A DNA stretch of 64,000 nt from Mycetohabitans sp. B8 (GCF_021991875.1 NZ_JAHLKR010000019.1:124001-188000), one strand, 5' to 3'. Positions 1 through 9,998 are shown, counted from the stretch's first letter. Translations and numbers: made by a program. Notes: generated from the letters alone by a model not told the origin.

Positions 1-2609
1 CGGCAGATCGCCAACCCGAGGCCGATGCCGGGCTTGGCCGATTCCTTTTCGCCGCGTGTGAACTTGTCGAACACGCGCGCTTCCATGCCCGGCGGCAGGC
101 CGGGGCCGCAGTCCTCGACCGCTACTTTGACATAGCGGCGCGCGCCGTCCTCGACCACACTCGCATCAATCGACAATGGCGCGCCGGCCGGCGTGTACTT
201 TGCGGCATTCTCGAACAGGTTGGCGAACAAATGCTCCATCAGCACCGGATCAAGCCACAACAGCGGCAGCTCGACCGGCACGCGCGTGTGCACCGGATGG
301 GCGGCCAGGCTCCGGCGACATGCGGCGAGTGCGGCACCCACCATTTCCTCCAGCATCAACCACTGGCGGTTGAGCCGGACCGCGCCGGCCTGCAGCCGGG
401 CCATGTCCAACAAGTTGGTCACCAAGCGCGTCATGCGCAGCGCCTCCTCGTGGATCGCCTCGATCAGGTCGCGCTCGGCCTGCGGCCGAGGCGACGCCCC
501 CCCGCCCTGCTGTTCGGCGAGCATCGACGCAAAGCCGACGATGGCCGTCAGCGGCGTGCGCAGGTCGTGCGAAATAGCCGACAACAGCGCGTTGCGCAAC
601 CGCTCGGACTCCATACTGACCAACGCGTCCTGCGCAATCTCGACGTAGTGCACACGCTCCAGTGCTAGGGCGATCTGCGCGGCGAACGTATCGATCATGC
701 GACGCTGCTCAGGCACTGCCAGGTCTTCAAAGCGCGCCACCACCAGTGCCAGCACGCCGCGCGTGCGCATCGGCGCCTTCAGCGGCAGATAGAGCGCGTC
801 AGCGGCTGGCAATGTGTCGGTGCCGTGCCCGGCCGGCTTTTGCTGGTCGTAAACCCATTGCGCGATATCGATATCGAGTGCCGGCGGCTGCAGCATGATC
901 GCCGGGTCCGGCTCCTCGACCTTCTGCCTGACTTTGTCATTGCTGTCCGGCAACAAGATCGACACGTGCGCCTGGAACACTTCTGCGACATGCCGGATGC
1001 CGATTTCGAGTATCTGGCCGGCGGTCAGCGCCGCACCCAACTCTCGCGTCATCGCGTACATCGCACTGGTGCGCCGCTCGCGCAGCGTCGCGATACGCGC
1101 CTGCCGGCGCAGGCTCGACGTCAGATGGCTGATCGTCAGCGACGTGAGCAGCATCACAGCGAATGTCAACAGGTATTGCGTGTCGGACACCGACAGCGAT
1201 ATACGCGGTGGCACGAAGAAAAAGTCGAACGACGCGACGCTGAGAAACGACATCAGCACGCCCGGACCGCGCCCCAGCCTTGCGGCGGCAAAGATCACAC
1301 CGAGCAGATACAGCATGGCCAGGTTCGCCAGATCAATCCGGTGCAGCAGTTCGGTCGCCACCACCGTGATACCGGCACTGATCGCCGCCGCATACGCGTA
1401 GTGACGCAGCTTCGAGTGGCGCTCGCCACCCAGCGACGACGCGAAGCTGCGCACGTCGCTGCGTGCACCGCGCCGCTCATGCGCGCGGCCGGCACCCACC
1501 AGCGTCACGTCGATATCGAACGCCGATTGCAGCAACCGCTCGCCGATTGACGGGGCAAACCAGCGTCGTGTGCGCGGCACGCCGGCGACGAGCCTAGACA
1601 CGTTGCGCATCCTCGCATAAGCAAGCAGCGTGCGAGCCGCGTCGGGCCCATCCAGCGTCACCGTTTCGGCGCCGAGTTCGGCAGCCAATTTCAACGCATC
1701 GAGTGTGCGCTTTCGGACGGCGTCCGGCAGCCGTTGCAGCTTCGGCGTCTCGACATAGACCGCCAGCCAATCCGCCTTTAAGCTTGCCGCGAGCCGCGCA
1801 GCCGCGCGCACCAGCATCGCGCTCTCCAAACCCGGACCGACACACGCGATGATCCGCTCGCGCGCATGCCAAACGCGCTCAATCGACTGATCCGCACGGT
1901 ATTCGCGCATCTGCGCATCCACCCGATCCGCAGTGCGCCGCAACGCGAGTTCCCGCAACGCGATCAGGTTGCCCTTGCGAAAGAAATGGCGTACCGCGTG
2001 CTCTGCCTGCTGTGGCAGATAGACCTTGCCGTCACGCAAGCGCGCGAGCAGTTCGTCTGCGGGCAGATCCACCAGCGTGACCTCGTCCGCCAGATCGAAT
2101 ATTCGGTCCGGGACCGTTTCCCATACGCGAATACCAGTGATCTGGCCAACCACATCGTTCAGGCTTTCGAGATGCTGGACGTTGAGCGTCGTGTAGACGT
2201 CGATCCCGGCATCCAGCAGTTCCTGCACATCCTGCCAACGCTTCATGTGGCGTGCGCCGGGCACGTTCGAATGCGCCAACTCGTCGACCAGGATCAACTG
2301 TGGCCTGCGTGCCAGCGCCGCGTTCAGATCAAATTCTGGCAACACCTTGCCGCGATACGGATAACGGGCAGCGGGAATCGACGGCATGCCATCGAGCAGC
2401 GCCACCGTTTCCCTGCGTCCGTGAGTTTCCGCCACGCCGACCACGACGTCCACGCCTTCATCGCGGCATCGTCGTGCCGCCTGCAGCATCACGAACGTCT
2501 TGCCCACGCCCGCCGACGCGCCGAAAAAAATTTTCAGCTTGCCGCGCTGTTTTTTTTCCTCCTCGCGTTGTAGCTTGTCGAGCAATTCGTCAGGATCGGG
2601 GCGTTCCAT
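1..2609 (-). CDS. kdpD: Osmosensitive K+ channel histidine kinase KdpD, truncated by the window edge
   Basis: Inner-membrane sensor kinase that with KdpE controls the Kdp high-affinity K+ ATPase. I translated the minus strand from the ATG at 2609 and it stays open for about 869 codons to base 1, so the C-terminus lies outside. Domains in order: KdpD N-terminal ATPase-like domain with GASAGVGKT (residues 30-38), ETHGR and VDELAHSN; a universal-stress-like domain from about residue 250; four hydrophobic segments around 395-500; a GAF-like region; HisKA with AISHDLRTPLTAI (phospho-acceptor H681); N box FENAAKYTP and DCGPGLPP. No frameshift was found. In relatives kdpFABC usually lies just upstream; here the upstream neighbour is a divergent F-box gene. 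kdpE would be expected beyond the left edge. Confidence 0.95.
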   Translation of the reverse strand, partial: MERPDPDELLDKLQREEEKKQRGKLKIFFGASAGVGKTFVMLQAARRCRDEGVDVVVGVAETHGRRETVALLDGMPSIPAARYPYRGKVLPEFDLNAALARRPQLILVDELAHSNVPGARHMKRWQDVQELLDAGIDVYTTLNVQHLESLNDVVGQITGIRVWETVPDRIFDLADEVTLVDLPADELLARLRDGKVYLPQQAEHAVRHFFRKGNLIALRELALRRTADRVDAQMREYRADQSIERVWHARERIIACVGPGLESAMLVRAAARLAASLKADWLAVYVETPKLQRLPDAVRKRTLDALKLAAELGAETVTLDGPDAARTLLAYARMRNVSRLVAGVPRTRRWFAPSIGERLLQSAFDIDVTLVGAGRAHERRGARSDVRSFASSLGGERHSKLRHYAYAAAISAGITVVATELLHRIDLANLAMLYLLGVIFAAARLGRGPGVLMSFLSVASFDFFFVPPRISLSVSDTQYLLTFAVMLLTSLTISHLTSSLRRQARIATLRERRTSAMYAMTRELGAALTAGQILEIGIRHVAEVFQAHVSILLPDSNDKVRQKVEEPDPAIMLQPPALDIDIAQWVYDQQKPAGHGTDTLPAADALYLPLKAPMRTRGVLALVVARFEDLAVPEQRRMIDTFAAQIALALERVHYVEIAQDALVSMESERLRNALLSAISHDLRTPLTAIVGFASMLAEQQGGGASPRPQAERDLIEAIHEEALRMTRLVTNLLDMARLQAGAVRLNRQWLMLEEMVGAALAACRRSLAAHPVHTRVPVELPLLWLDPVLMEHLFANLFENAAKYTPAGAPLSIDASVVEDGARRYVKVAVEDCGPGLPPGMEARVFDKFTRGEKESAKPGIGLGLAIC

Positions 2610-2949
2610 TCACGTATTGAAAGTCCAAAGCAGGCCGCGCCTGCGTGCGGGCTCCAGTATGCCCGAGCCCGGGAACCGGAGACGATCTTTCACGCGAAGC
2701 CGACCCGGCACAAGCGTGGCTGCATGACGCGCGGGTGTGCCCCAAAACGCATCCACGCGAAACAGGCGGCGCAAAATCATGTCAGTGTACGCTCACAATA
2801 TGGCTGATATGATCGCCTCATCCGCCAAGTCCCGTCTGCTTATCAACGGCCACAGACACGCGCGGCGGCCGTTGCGGTTCAATTAAGGCTCACTGTTTAT
2901 AGACGCCCCCCGCGAGCCCATCGCGATTGCCTGGTACTAGGAGAGATCA
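2610..2949. other. Intergenic region between divergent kdpD and F-box gene
   Basis: About 340 bases separate the two divergent start codons, so promoters for both genes should lie here. I looked for the end of kdpC in front of kdpD and found no recognisable reading frame. No TTCG-N16-TTCG element is present upstream of the F-box gene. A Shine-Dalgarno sequence (AGGAGA, 2939-2944) precedes the F-box ATG. Confidence 0.6.
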
Positions 2950-4305
2950 ATGGACACCGCCGATGCAAACGTTTCGGTCGCAGCCCTCGAAGCCGCTTTA
3001 TCCGTGACACGAGAGGAACGACAGCATCAACCGATGCACGACCCCGGGTCGGCGTCGCTGACTCATGCACGCCTGCAACCCCGCACGGATGCAACAGGCA
3101 CGCGAGCGGCCACCTATTGCGACTTGCCCGACGAGTTGATCGCCCAAATCAGCCGCTATTTGGACACCCGCGACCTTTGCCGCCTGTCGATGGTCGAGCG
3201 GCGCACCCATGCCGTACTGCGCGAGCAGGTTCTATCCAAGCGCCATGCCCATCACGCCCAAACCGTATTCAACGCCGCCGACGTACAAGCGCTACTGGTA
3301 CAGATCGAGCATGACATCGTCGAGCAGCCTGGGCTGCGCATCCTCCCGATCTTGACGCTATTGACGCAACTGCTGCGCCAAAACTTTCCCAAGCACGAGC
3401 AAGCGGCAGCCTTCGAATCGGTATTCACCGCTGCCGCGGGACTGCCTGCCGCGGGTTATGCGATCGGTAGGACCGTCGTGACCACGTTGAAATACCTTGA
3501 TCCAAGTGCTCGCGCCAACGCGTACGAATCCTGTTACACGCAGGTGTGGCAGCGCCATCTGATGCCGTCGCACTATGGGTTCGCCCTCGCATCGCAATTG
3601 CACGTGCTGCCGCGCGAACGGTTCATCCAGCGATACGATGAATTCATTGCATGGATTCCGCAGCTTGACACGGCCGAGCGAGCGGCGCTGATCAGTGCGC
3701 TCGCGGTCCAATTGCCAGCATTCGTGCACGGATTCAATGTACGCGACGCAGCAACGCTGCATCAAGCCACGCAGTGGTACCGCACGCTACGGCAAGCGCT
3801 GTTGAGCCTTCCACCGTCCGACCAGGGCCAGGTGACGGCGGCACTGTGTGTCGCCTTGCCTACGTTGGGCCGTCAGACAAGTATCGCGGAATATGGGCAG
3901 ATTCGACAGATCGCGATGTCGCTACCGCAACCGGCGATGACCGAAGCGTGGCTCGGGCTGCTCCGGGCATTGCCGATGTTCCCAGCGGAGCTGCAGCCGG
4001 CACAGTTGTACTCGCTGTACGCGATGATCGAGCGCTGGCCGTCGCAGTACGCTACGTTCGCCGCGCAGACGCTGCTGGAAACCGTCCCGGCGTTGCACGT
4101 CGACACGCGAGCGGTGGCCTGGCACAAGGCAGTCATGCTGCTACCGTCCAACGCGAGCGAGCGAGCCGAGCATGTCATCCAGCATGCGCTCGACCAGATT
4201 GCGTTCCTGCGCGCCGATGAACGCAGTGCGGCACGTGTCGCGATCGCACGCATCATCGATGCCGGTGACAATGCCGATATGGCGTTAGGGCAGCAAGATC
4301 GATGA
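2950..4305 (+). CDS. F-box domain protein with C-terminal helical repeats (candidate host-targeted effector)
   Basis: The 451-residue protein carries a eukaryotic-type F-box at about residues 58-97: DLPDELIAQISRYLD followed by DLCRLSMVERRTHAVL, matching the family pattern LPxELxxxIxxYLxxxDLxxLSxVxRR. In eukaryotes this domain binds Skp1 and joins SCF ubiquitin ligases; bacteria that live in eukaryotic hosts use F-box effectors the same way. The rest is helix-rich with about 38-residue repeats from residue 284 (LLSLPPS, AMSLPQP, IERWPSQ, VMLLPSN at starts of units), which could be the substrate-binding part. The start is supported by AGGAGA 5 bases before the ATG. The N-terminal 55 residues are polar and lack a Sec signal, compatible with type III secretion but not proof. 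It overlaps the convergent oxidoreductase gene by 21 bases. Confidence 0.85.
   Translation: MDTADANVSVAALEAALSVTREERQHQPMHDPGSASLTHARLQPRTDATGTRAATYCDLPDELIAQISRYLDTRDLCRLSMVERRTHAVLREQVLSKRHAHHAQTVFNAADVQALLVQIEHDIVEQPGLRILPILTLLTQLLRQNFPKHEQAAAFESVFTAAAGLPAAGYAIGRTVVTTLKYLDPSARANAYESCYTQVWQRHLMPSHYGFALASQLHVLPRERFIQRYDEFIAWIPQLDTAERAALISALAVQLPAFVHGFNVRDAATLHQATQWYRTLRQALLSLPPSDQGQVTAALCVALPTLGRQTSIAEYGQIRQIAMSLPQPAMTEAWLGLLRALPMFPAELQPAQLYSLYAMIERWPSQYATFAAQTLLETVPALHVDTRAVAWHKAVMLLPSNASERAEHVIQHALDQIAFLRADERSAARVAIARIIDAGDNADMALGQQDR
3799..4236 (+). repeat. Protein-level tandem repeats of about 38 residues in the F-box protein
   Basis: Units start near residues 284, 322, 360 and 395, giving periods of 38, 38 and 35. 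Each begins with a hydrophobic stretch and LP or WP, continues with a helix containing AL or LL, and has a second proline such as ALPTL, ALPMF or TVPAL near position 20. A more divergent earlier copy (FIAWIPQL...LAVQLPAF) lies upstream. The DNA itself is not closely repeated, so these are old repeats. Confidence 0.6.
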
Positions 4306-5259
4306 GCCGGTCGTGCGCCGGCCCTCCAGATCCCGATGTGCATCGGCCGCGTCGCGCAACGCGTAACGCTGGCGGATACCGATCCGCACCCACCCGCGCT
4401 GCACGACGTCGAACAGCTCGCCCGAGATCTGAAGCAGGTCTTCGCGTTTCGCGATGTGCGTAAACAGCGTCGGACGCGTGAAGTACAACGAGCCGTGGTT
4501 CGCCAGGTCGGCCGCATTGATCGGCGGCAGCGGGCCGCTCGCATTGCCAAAGCTGACGAACACGCCGAACGGCGCAAGACAGTCGAGCGAGCCGGCATAA
4601 GTGTCCTTGCCGATCGAGTCATAGACTACTGGCACGCCGCGGCACGCCGTGATCTCCTTGACCCGCTGCGCGAAATCCTCGCGCGTGTAGACGATAGGGT
4701 GGTCACAGCCATTGGCTTTCGCCAGCATAGCTTTCTCATCCGAGCCGACGGTGCCGATCACCGTCGCGCCAAGCGCCTTCGCCCACTGGCACAAGATTAA
4801 CCCAACGCCGCCTGCGGCCGCGTGCACGAGGATCGTGTCGCCGGCCTTCACGCGGTACGTGCGCCGAAGCAGGTACTGCGCCGTCATGCCTTGCAGCATC
4901 ATGGCCGCCCCCTGCTCGTACGAGATCGACTGCGGCAGCTTGACCACGCTGGAGGCGGCGATCACACGCTCCTGCGCATAGGCGCCAGGCGGGCGCGCCG
5001 CATAGGCGATACGTTCACCCGGCGCGAAATCGGTGACGCCGGGGCCGACGTCGACCACTTCACCAGCGGCCTCCATGCCTAGGCCCGCGGGCAGCGGCTG
5101 CGGATACAGGCCGGTGCGAAAATACACATCGATGAAGTTTAGGCCGACCGCGTGGTGGCGCACGCGGATCTCGCCCACGCCGGGTGCCGGCACGTCGACG
5201 TCAACCCACTGCAGCACCTGCGGTCCGCCGGTGCGCTCAAAACGAATGGCTTGGGTCAT
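4285..5259 (-). CDS. qor: NAD(P)H:quinone oxidoreductase, zeta-crystallin type
   Basis: A 324-residue medium-chain dehydrogenase/reductase of the zinc-free quinone oxidoreductase family, which reduces quinones with NADPH in the cytosol. Visible marks: N-terminal GroES-like domain (RHHAVGLNFIDVYFRTGLYP), the quinone reductase signature region around LRRTYRVKAGDTILVHAAAG, and the Rossmann motif AAGGVG. The ATG at 5259 is preferred over an upstream TTG because CCAGGAG lies 8 bases before it. Length is normal for the family. It lies 24 bases after the mgsA stop in the same direction, so the two may be co-transcribed. Its 3' end overlaps that of the F-box gene. Confidence 0.93.
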   Translation of the reverse strand: MTQAIRFERTGGPQVLQWVDVDVPAPGVGEIRVRHHAVGLNFIDVYFRTGLYPQPLPAGLGMEAAGEVVDVGPGVTDFAPGERIAYAARPPGAYAQERVIAASSVVKLPQSISYEQGAAMMLQGMTAQYLLRRTYRVKAGDTILVHAAAGGVGLILCQWAKALGATVIGTVGSDEKAMLAKANGCDHPIVYTREDFAQRVKEITACRGVPVVYDSIGKDTYAGSLDCLAPFGVFVSFGNASGPLPPINAADLANHGSLYFTRPTLFTHIAKREDLLQISGELFDVVQRGWVRIGIRQRYALRDAADAHRDLEGRRTTGSSILLP

Positions 5260-5283
5260 CGTGGCTCCTGGTGGCAAATCGAT

Positions 5284-5673
5284 TCAGGCCGGCGCATCCA
5301 GCCGCTGCGCGAGCCGCTCAAGGATCATCCGTGCCGTGGACATGTTCGTCGCGCACGGCACGTTGTGCACGTCGCATGCGCGCACGAGCGCGTTGATATC
5401 CGGCTCGTGCGGCTGCGGCGTCATCGGGTCGCGCAGGAAAATCACCATGTCGATGCGACCTTCGGCCAGCTCCGCGCCGATCTGCAGGTCGCCCCCATGC
5501 GGGCCCGACAGCTTGCACTGCACCGGCAAGCCATGCCGGTGCGCGATGCGTGAGCCGGTCGTGCCTGTTGCCACGAGTTCGCAGCGACTGAGCACATGCA
5601 CATATTCGCCGCACAGCGTGACGATGTCGTCTTTCTTGTGATCGTGCGCGATCAACGCGATACGGGTGGTCAT
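5284..5673 (-). CDS. mgsA: Methylglyoxal synthase
   Basis: Converts dihydroxyacetone phosphate to methylglyoxal and phosphate, a bypass of lower glycolysis when phosphate is short. The 129-residue protein has the family marks: [12 protein letters not shown] at the N-terminus, TGTTGSRI phosphate-binding loop, [12 protein letters not shown] with the catalytic region, and [15 protein letters not shown]. The ATG at 5673 is chosen because AGGAGG lies about 9 bases upstream; longer forms in the frame lack this. It is followed at once by qor on the same strand. Confidence 0.96.
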   Translation of the reverse strand: MTTRIALIAHDHKKDDIVTLCGEYVHVLSRCELVATGTTGSRIAHRHGLPVQCKLSGPHGGDLQIGAELAEGRIDMVIFLRDPMTPQPHEPDINALVRACDVHNVPCATNMSTARMILERLAQRLDAPA

Positions 5674-5954
5674 GGGCGCTGTCCTCCTGTGGATGCTTCG
5701 AACGGGATCGGCGATGCGCACGCGTCAGAACGTGCCAGGCAGGGTACGCGCCGCCCCGTGCGGCTATGCCGGCTGGGGCGGCCACGCGCGGCCATGCCCC
5801 ACGTTCGCCGGCCAAGCGCCGATTGTATTGGAATCGGCTGCATCGCGTTGATGCGCGCTGCCGCGTGGACGATTACCTTGGGATTGGCGCCAATATTTGA
5901 GTAAACTGGGTTGGTATGACGCTTCACCGTCGTCCGCGCCACCCTCCCGCCGCC

Positions 5955-6605
5955 ATGAAACAAGACAGCCGATTCCCGAACCTCTTCATCCTCAATCATC
6001 CACTGATCCAGCACAAGCTCTCGCACATGCGCGACCGGGATACCTCCACGCGCACCTTCCGCGAGTTGCTGCGGGAAATCACGCTGCTGATGGGCTATGA
6101 GATCACCCGCGATCTGCCGCTGACCACGCGTCGCATCGCCACGCCGCTGGTCGAAATCGACGCGCCGGTGATCGCCGGACGCAAGCTGGCGGTCGTGCCG
6201 GTGCTACGCGCCGGCGTGGGCATGTCCGATGGGCTGCTGGAGTTGATTCCGTCGGCACGCGTTGGCCATATCGGCGTATACCGGGCAGACGACCATCGTC
6301 CGGTCGAATACCTGGTGCGGCTGCCCGATCTGGAGGAGCGCACGTTCATCCTGTGCGACCCGATGGTGGCGAGCGGCTACTCGGCAGTGCACGCGGTCAA
6401 CGTGCTGAAGCGCCGCGGCGTGCGAGGCGCCAATATCCTGTTCCTCTCCCTTGTCGCGGCGCCTGAAGGGGTGCAGGTATTCACACACGCACACCCGGAC
6501 GTGAAATTGTATGTCGCGGCGCTGGACTCACACTTGGATGGACACGCGTACATCGTACCGGGCCTAGGCGACGCGGGCGACCGGCTGTTCGGCACCAAGA
6601 ACTAG
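5955..6605 (+). CDS. upp: Uracil phosphoribosyltransferase
   Basis: Salvages uracil to UMP using PRPP in the cytosol. The 216-residue product has the family profile: [17 protein letters not shown] near the N-terminus, [14 protein letters not shown], the PRPP-binding loop [12 protein letters not shown] at about 133-144, and the C-terminal uracil-binding [17 protein letters not shown]. Start MKQDSRFPN fits the usual family start; there is no clear Shine-Dalgarno, and an upstream in-frame ATG at 5916 would add 13 unrelated residues. A perfect 10-base palindrome TTGGCGCCAA (5884-5893) lies just upstream. No partner permease is adjacent. Confidence 0.96.
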   Translation: MKQDSRFPNLFILNHPLIQHKLSHMRDRDTSTRTFRELLREITLLMGYEITRDLPLTTRRIATPLVEIDAPVIAGRKLAVVPVLRAGVGMSDGLLELIPSARVGHIGVYRADDHRPVEYLVRLPDLEERTFILCDPMVASGYSAVHAVNVLKRRGVRGANILFLSLVAAPEGVQVFTHAHPDVKLYVAALDSHLDGHAYIVPGLGDAGDRLFGTKN

Positions 6606-6951
6606 GGACGCCTGCAGCCAAGCCGGAGAGCGAGCAGGAGAGCGCAGCCGCAGAAGCGGGCAGGGAGCGGAGCCGGAAGGCAGGTAGGAAAGCGGATCAC
6701 GACATGGGGTCGGAAGCCACATTGCGGCCGCACGGCTTGTAGGCGTAGCCGGCATGCTAAAATTGCGCCTTCCCGTCGAACGCCCTTGCCGCGCCGCCCC
6801 TCGCGCGCGAATGCGACGCGCGCACGGCGGGCAACAGGGCGCGCGACGTACGCCGTCGTCCCGATGGCGCCACGCGCCAGGGCCTTCGCCACGACACATC
6901 GATATTTGAACGAATGATGCGCGCGTTGCGTGCGCGGTCGGAGAAACCATC
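6606..6951. other. Intergenic region upstream of yebC
   Basis: About 345 GC-rich bases with no gene I can support. A weak promoter-like pair lies at 6737-6763 (TTGTAG, 15 bases, TAAAAT). GGAGAAACCATC directly before the yebC ATG is its ribosome binding site. Confidence 0.4.
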
Positions 6952-7680
6952 ATGGCTGGTCACTCGAAATGGGCCAACATCAAGCATAAGAAAGCCGCGG
7001 CAGATGCCAAGCGCGGCAAGGTCTGGACGCGGTTGATCAAGGAAATCACCGTGGCGGCGCGGCTGGGCGGCGGCGATGCCGGATCGAACCCGCGCCTGCG
7101 GCTGGCGATCGACAAAGCAACCGACGCCAACATGCCAAAGGACAATGTTAATCGCGCGATCCAGCGCGGTGTAGGTGGCATCGAAGGCGCGAACTACGAG
7201 GAAATCCGCTACGAGGGGTACGGCATCGGCGGTGCGGCAATCATCGTCGACACAATGACCGACAACCGCACGCGCACCGTCGCCGAAGTGCGCCACGCGT
7301 TCTCCAAGCACGGCGGCAATCTGGGCACCGACGGCTCGGTCGCCTTCCTGTTCGATCATGTCGGTCAGTTCCTGTTCTCACCCGGCACGCCGGAGGACAC
7401 ACTGATGGAGGCGGCGCTGGAGGCCGGCGCCGATGACGTGACGGCCAATGACGACGGCAGCATCGAGGTAGTGTGCCCGCCGAACGACTTCGCGCAGGTC
7501 AAAGCCGCGCTCGAGGCCGCGGGCTTCAAGGCGGAACTCGCCGAGGTCACGATGAAACCACAAACCGAGGTGGAGTTCACGGGCGACGACGCAGTCAAGA
7601 TGCAAAAGCTGCTCGACGCGCTGGAAAACCTCGACGATGTGCAGGCGGTTTACACGAACGCGGTCATCGCCGACCAGTAA
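6952..7680 (+). CDS. yebC: YebC/PmpR family DNA-binding regulator
   Basis: A 242-residue YebC/TACO1 protein. Bacterial members are described as transcriptional regulators, and recent work links the family to translation of proline-rich stretches; which applies here cannot be read from sequence. The start [22 protein letters not shown] is the family hallmark, followed by [22 protein letters not shown] and [19 protein letters not shown]. The length is standard. GGAGA precedes the ATG. It begins the housekeeping run that continues through purD and hemF. Confidence 0.96.
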   Translation: MAGHSKWANIKHKKAAADAKRGKVWTRLIKEITVAARLGGGDAGSNPRLRLAIDKATDANMPKDNVNRAIQRGVGGIEGANYEEIRYEGYGIGGAAIIVDTMTDNRTRTVAEVRHAFSKHGGNLGTDGSVAFLFDHVGQFLFSPGTPEDTLMEAALEAGADDVTANDDGSIEVVCPPNDFAQVKAALEAAGFKAELAEVTMKPQTEVEFTGDDAVKMQKLLDALENLDDVQAVYTNAVIADQ

Positions 7681-7721
7681 CGGCTCGCGCAGAAGATTTT
7701 TTAGCTCTTTCGGGGATTTCC

Positions 7722-8996
7722 ATGAAGGTATTGGTCGTCGGCTCCGGCGGTCGCGAACACGCACTCGGGTGGAAGCTCGCCCAATCGCCGCGTGTCACCG
7801 CGGTTTACGTGGCGCCGGGCAATGGTGGCACGGCGCTGCAGGAGCGCCTGCACAACGTCGATATCACCGACCTGCACGCACTGGCCGACTTCGCCGAGTG
7901 CGAGCAGATCGCATTCACCGTGGTCGGGCCCGAGGCACCACTCGCGGCAGGCATCGTCAACTTATTCCGCTCGCGCGGCCTGAAGATCTTCGGGCCGACC
8001 CGCGAGGCGGCGAAGCTTGAGAGCTCGAAGGACTTCGCCAAGTCGTTCATGAAGCGCCACGGCATTCCGACCGCCGAATACGAGACGTTCTCCGACGTGG
8101 CAGCGGCGCACGCGTACGCCGAGGCAAAGGGGGCACCGATCGTGATCAAGGCGGACGGACTCGCGGCCGGTAAAGGCGTGGTGGTCGCGCAGACGCTGGA
8201 TGAAGCGCACCGCGCGATCGAGATGATGCTCGCCGACAATAAACTCGGCGACGCGGGCGCGCGCGTGGTCATCGAGGAATACCTGCAAGGCGAGGAAGCC
8301 AGCTTCATCGTGATGGTCGACGGCAAGCACGTGCTCGCGTTGGCGTCGAGCCAAGACCACAAGCGCTTGCTCGACAGCGATCAAGGCCCGAACACCGGTG
8401 GCATGGGGGCCTACTCGCCGGCACCGATCATCACGCCACAATTGCACGCACGCGTGATGCGCGAGATCATCCTGCCGACCGTGCGCGGCATGGAGCACGA
8501 AGGCCTGCGCTATACCGGCTTCCTGTATGCTGGGTTGATGATCGACGCACAAGGCAACCCGAAGACGCTCGAGTTCAATTGCCGAATGGGCGACCCGGAG
8601 ACGCAGCCGATCATGGCGCGGCTCAAGGGCGACTTCGCGCGTGTCGTCGAGCATGCGCTCGCCGGTACGCTGGACACCGTCGAACTCGAATGGGACCGGC
8701 GCACGGCGCTGGGTGTCGTGCTCGCAGCACACCAGTATCCGGACGCGCCGCGCAAGGGAGACCGCATCGATGGCATTCCGGCGCAGACCGAAACGGCTGT
8801 CACATTCCACGCGGGCACCGCGCTGATCGACGGCAAGCTGGTCACCTCGGGCGGACGCGTGCTGTGCGTGGTCGGGTTGGCCGACTCGGTGCGCGAGGCA
8901 CAGTCGATCGCCTATGAGACGATCCATCATATTCAATTCGATGGCATGCAATATCGCCGCGACATCGGTCACCGCGCCCTGAACCGCAAGCACTAA
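7722..8996 (+). CDS. purD: Phosphoribosylamine-glycine ligase (GARS)
   Basis: Second step of purine synthesis: joins 5-phosphoribosylamine and glycine using ATP. The 424-residue product starts MKVLVVGSGGREHALGWK, the canonical N-domain, then shows the ATP-grasp region IKADGLAAGKGVVVA, GEEASFIVMVDG, the GARS signature DQGPNTGGMGAYSPAP and the metal-binding FNCRMGDPETQP. The open frame extends upstream into yebC, but ATG 7722 gives the family start and has GGGGA in front. A second purine enzyme, purT, lies at 27200-28453. Confidence 0.97.
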   Translation: MKVLVVGSGGREHALGWKLAQSPRVTAVYVAPGNGGTALQERLHNVDITDLHALADFAECEQIAFTVVGPEAPLAAGIVNLFRSRGLKIFGPTREAAKLESSKDFAKSFMKRHGIPTAEYETFSDVAAAHAYAEAKGAPIVIKADGLAAGKGVVVAQTLDEAHRAIEMMLADNKLGDAGARVVIEEYLQGEEASFIVMVDGKHVLALASSQDHKRLLDSDQGPNTGGMGAYSPAPIITPQLHARVMREIILPTVRGMEHEGLRYTGFLYAGLMIDAQGNPKTLEFNCRMGDPETQPIMARLKGDFARVVEHALAGTLDTVELEWDRRTALGVVLAAHQYPDAPRKGDRIDGIPAQTETAVTFHAGTALIDGKLVTSGGRVLCVVGLADSVREAQSIAYETIHHIQFDGMQYRRDIGHRALNRKH

Positions 8997-9002
8997 TCCG
9001 CA

Positions 9003-9998
9003 ATGAGTTGTCCGTTCGATCTTGCCCCCCCGTCCTCCGATCCAGCGTCGGCCAGCGCGCCGGCGCACAGCGCAGCCGCCTGCGGGCTTGGTGATCTGGC
9101 ACCGGTGCGCGACTATCTGCTCGCGCTGCAGCGCCATATCGCCGATACGCTGGGCCAACTCGACGGCAAGCCATTCGACACGCATACGTGGCGCCGTGAG
9201 CCAAGTGATACGCTGCAAGGGGACGGCTGCTCGCGCGTGATCGAGGACGGCGAATGCTTCGAGCGCGGTGTGGTCGGCTTCTCGCACGTGAGCGGCGCCG
9301 CCTTGCCGCCATCGGCCAGCGCCGCCCGTCCGCAACTGGCCGGGCGCGGCTTCGAGGCGATGGGGGTATCGCTGGTGCTCCATCCGCGCAATCCCTATTG
9401 CCCGACCGTGCACATGAATGTGCGGCTGTTTGTCGCAACCCACCCGGACGAAGCGCCGGTGTTCTGGTACGGTGGTGGTATGGACCTGACGCCGTACTAC
9501 GGGTTCGAGGAGGACGCGCGGCATTTCCATTTGACATGCCGTGACGCACTGGCTCCGTTCGGCGACGAGTTGTATCCGCGCTTCAAGCGATGGTGCGACG
9601 AGTACTTCTACTTGAAGCACCGTGGGGAACCACGCGGCATCGGCGGCATTTTTTACGATGACCTAGCGGAGTTGGGATTCGCGCGTGGCTTTGAGATGAC
9701 ACGCAACGTCGGGGACGGTTTGCTCACCGCCTATCTGCCGATCATCGAGCGGCGACGCGCGATGCCTTATGGCGAGCGCGAACGGGATTTCCAGGCCTAC
9801 CGGCGCGGCCGCTACGTCGAGTTCAATCTTGTCTTCGACCGCGGCACACTGTTCGGCCTGCAAAGTGGCGGGCGGACCGAGTCCATTATGATGTCGATGC
9901 CCCCGGTGGCAAAATGGCGCTACGATTGGCATCCGGACGCCGGCTCACCCGAGGCCCGGCTATATCGCGATTTTCTGGTGGTGCGCGACTGGATTTAA
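9003..9998 (+). CDS. hemF: Oxygen-dependent coproporphyrinogen III oxidase
   Basis: Oxidatively decarboxylates coproporphyrinogen III to protoporphyrinogen IX in heme synthesis, using O2. The 331-residue protein has the family blocks [76 protein letters not shown] and the C-terminal [17 protein letters not shown]. The first 35 residues form an Ala/Pro/Ser-rich extension without homology. It starts 6 bases after the purD stop and is probably translated from the same message. Confidence 0.97.
   Translation: MSCPFDLAPPSSDPASASAPAHSAAACGLGDLAPVRDYLLALQRHIADTLGQLDGKPFDTHTWRREPSDTLQGDGCSRVIEDGECFERGVVGFSHVSGAALPPSASAARPQLAGRGFEAMGVSLVLHPRNPYCPTVHMNVRLFVATHPDEAPVFWYGGGMDLTPYYGFEEDARHFHLTCRDALAPFGDELYPRFKRWCDEYFYLKHRGEPRGIGGIFYDDLAELGFARGFEMTRNVGDGLLTAYLPIIERRRAMPYGERERDFQAYRRGRYVEFNLVFDRGTLFGLQSGGRTESIMMSMPPVAKWRYDWHPDAGSPEARLYRDFLVVRDWI

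Noticed and set aside
1866-2573. 235-codon plus-strand open frame
   Set aside because: It lies antisense within kdpD, whose translation is continuous and full of family motifs; a GC-rich shadow.
3358-4622. Minus-strand open frames opposite the F-box gene
   Set aside because: Composition is Arg/Ser-rich as in antisense shadows and no motifs are seen; the plus-strand gene has the ribosome site and F-box.
7962-9620. 552-codon minus-strand frame across purD and hemF
   Set aside because: Both plus-strand genes are intact and recognised; the long frame is due to GC-biased third positions.
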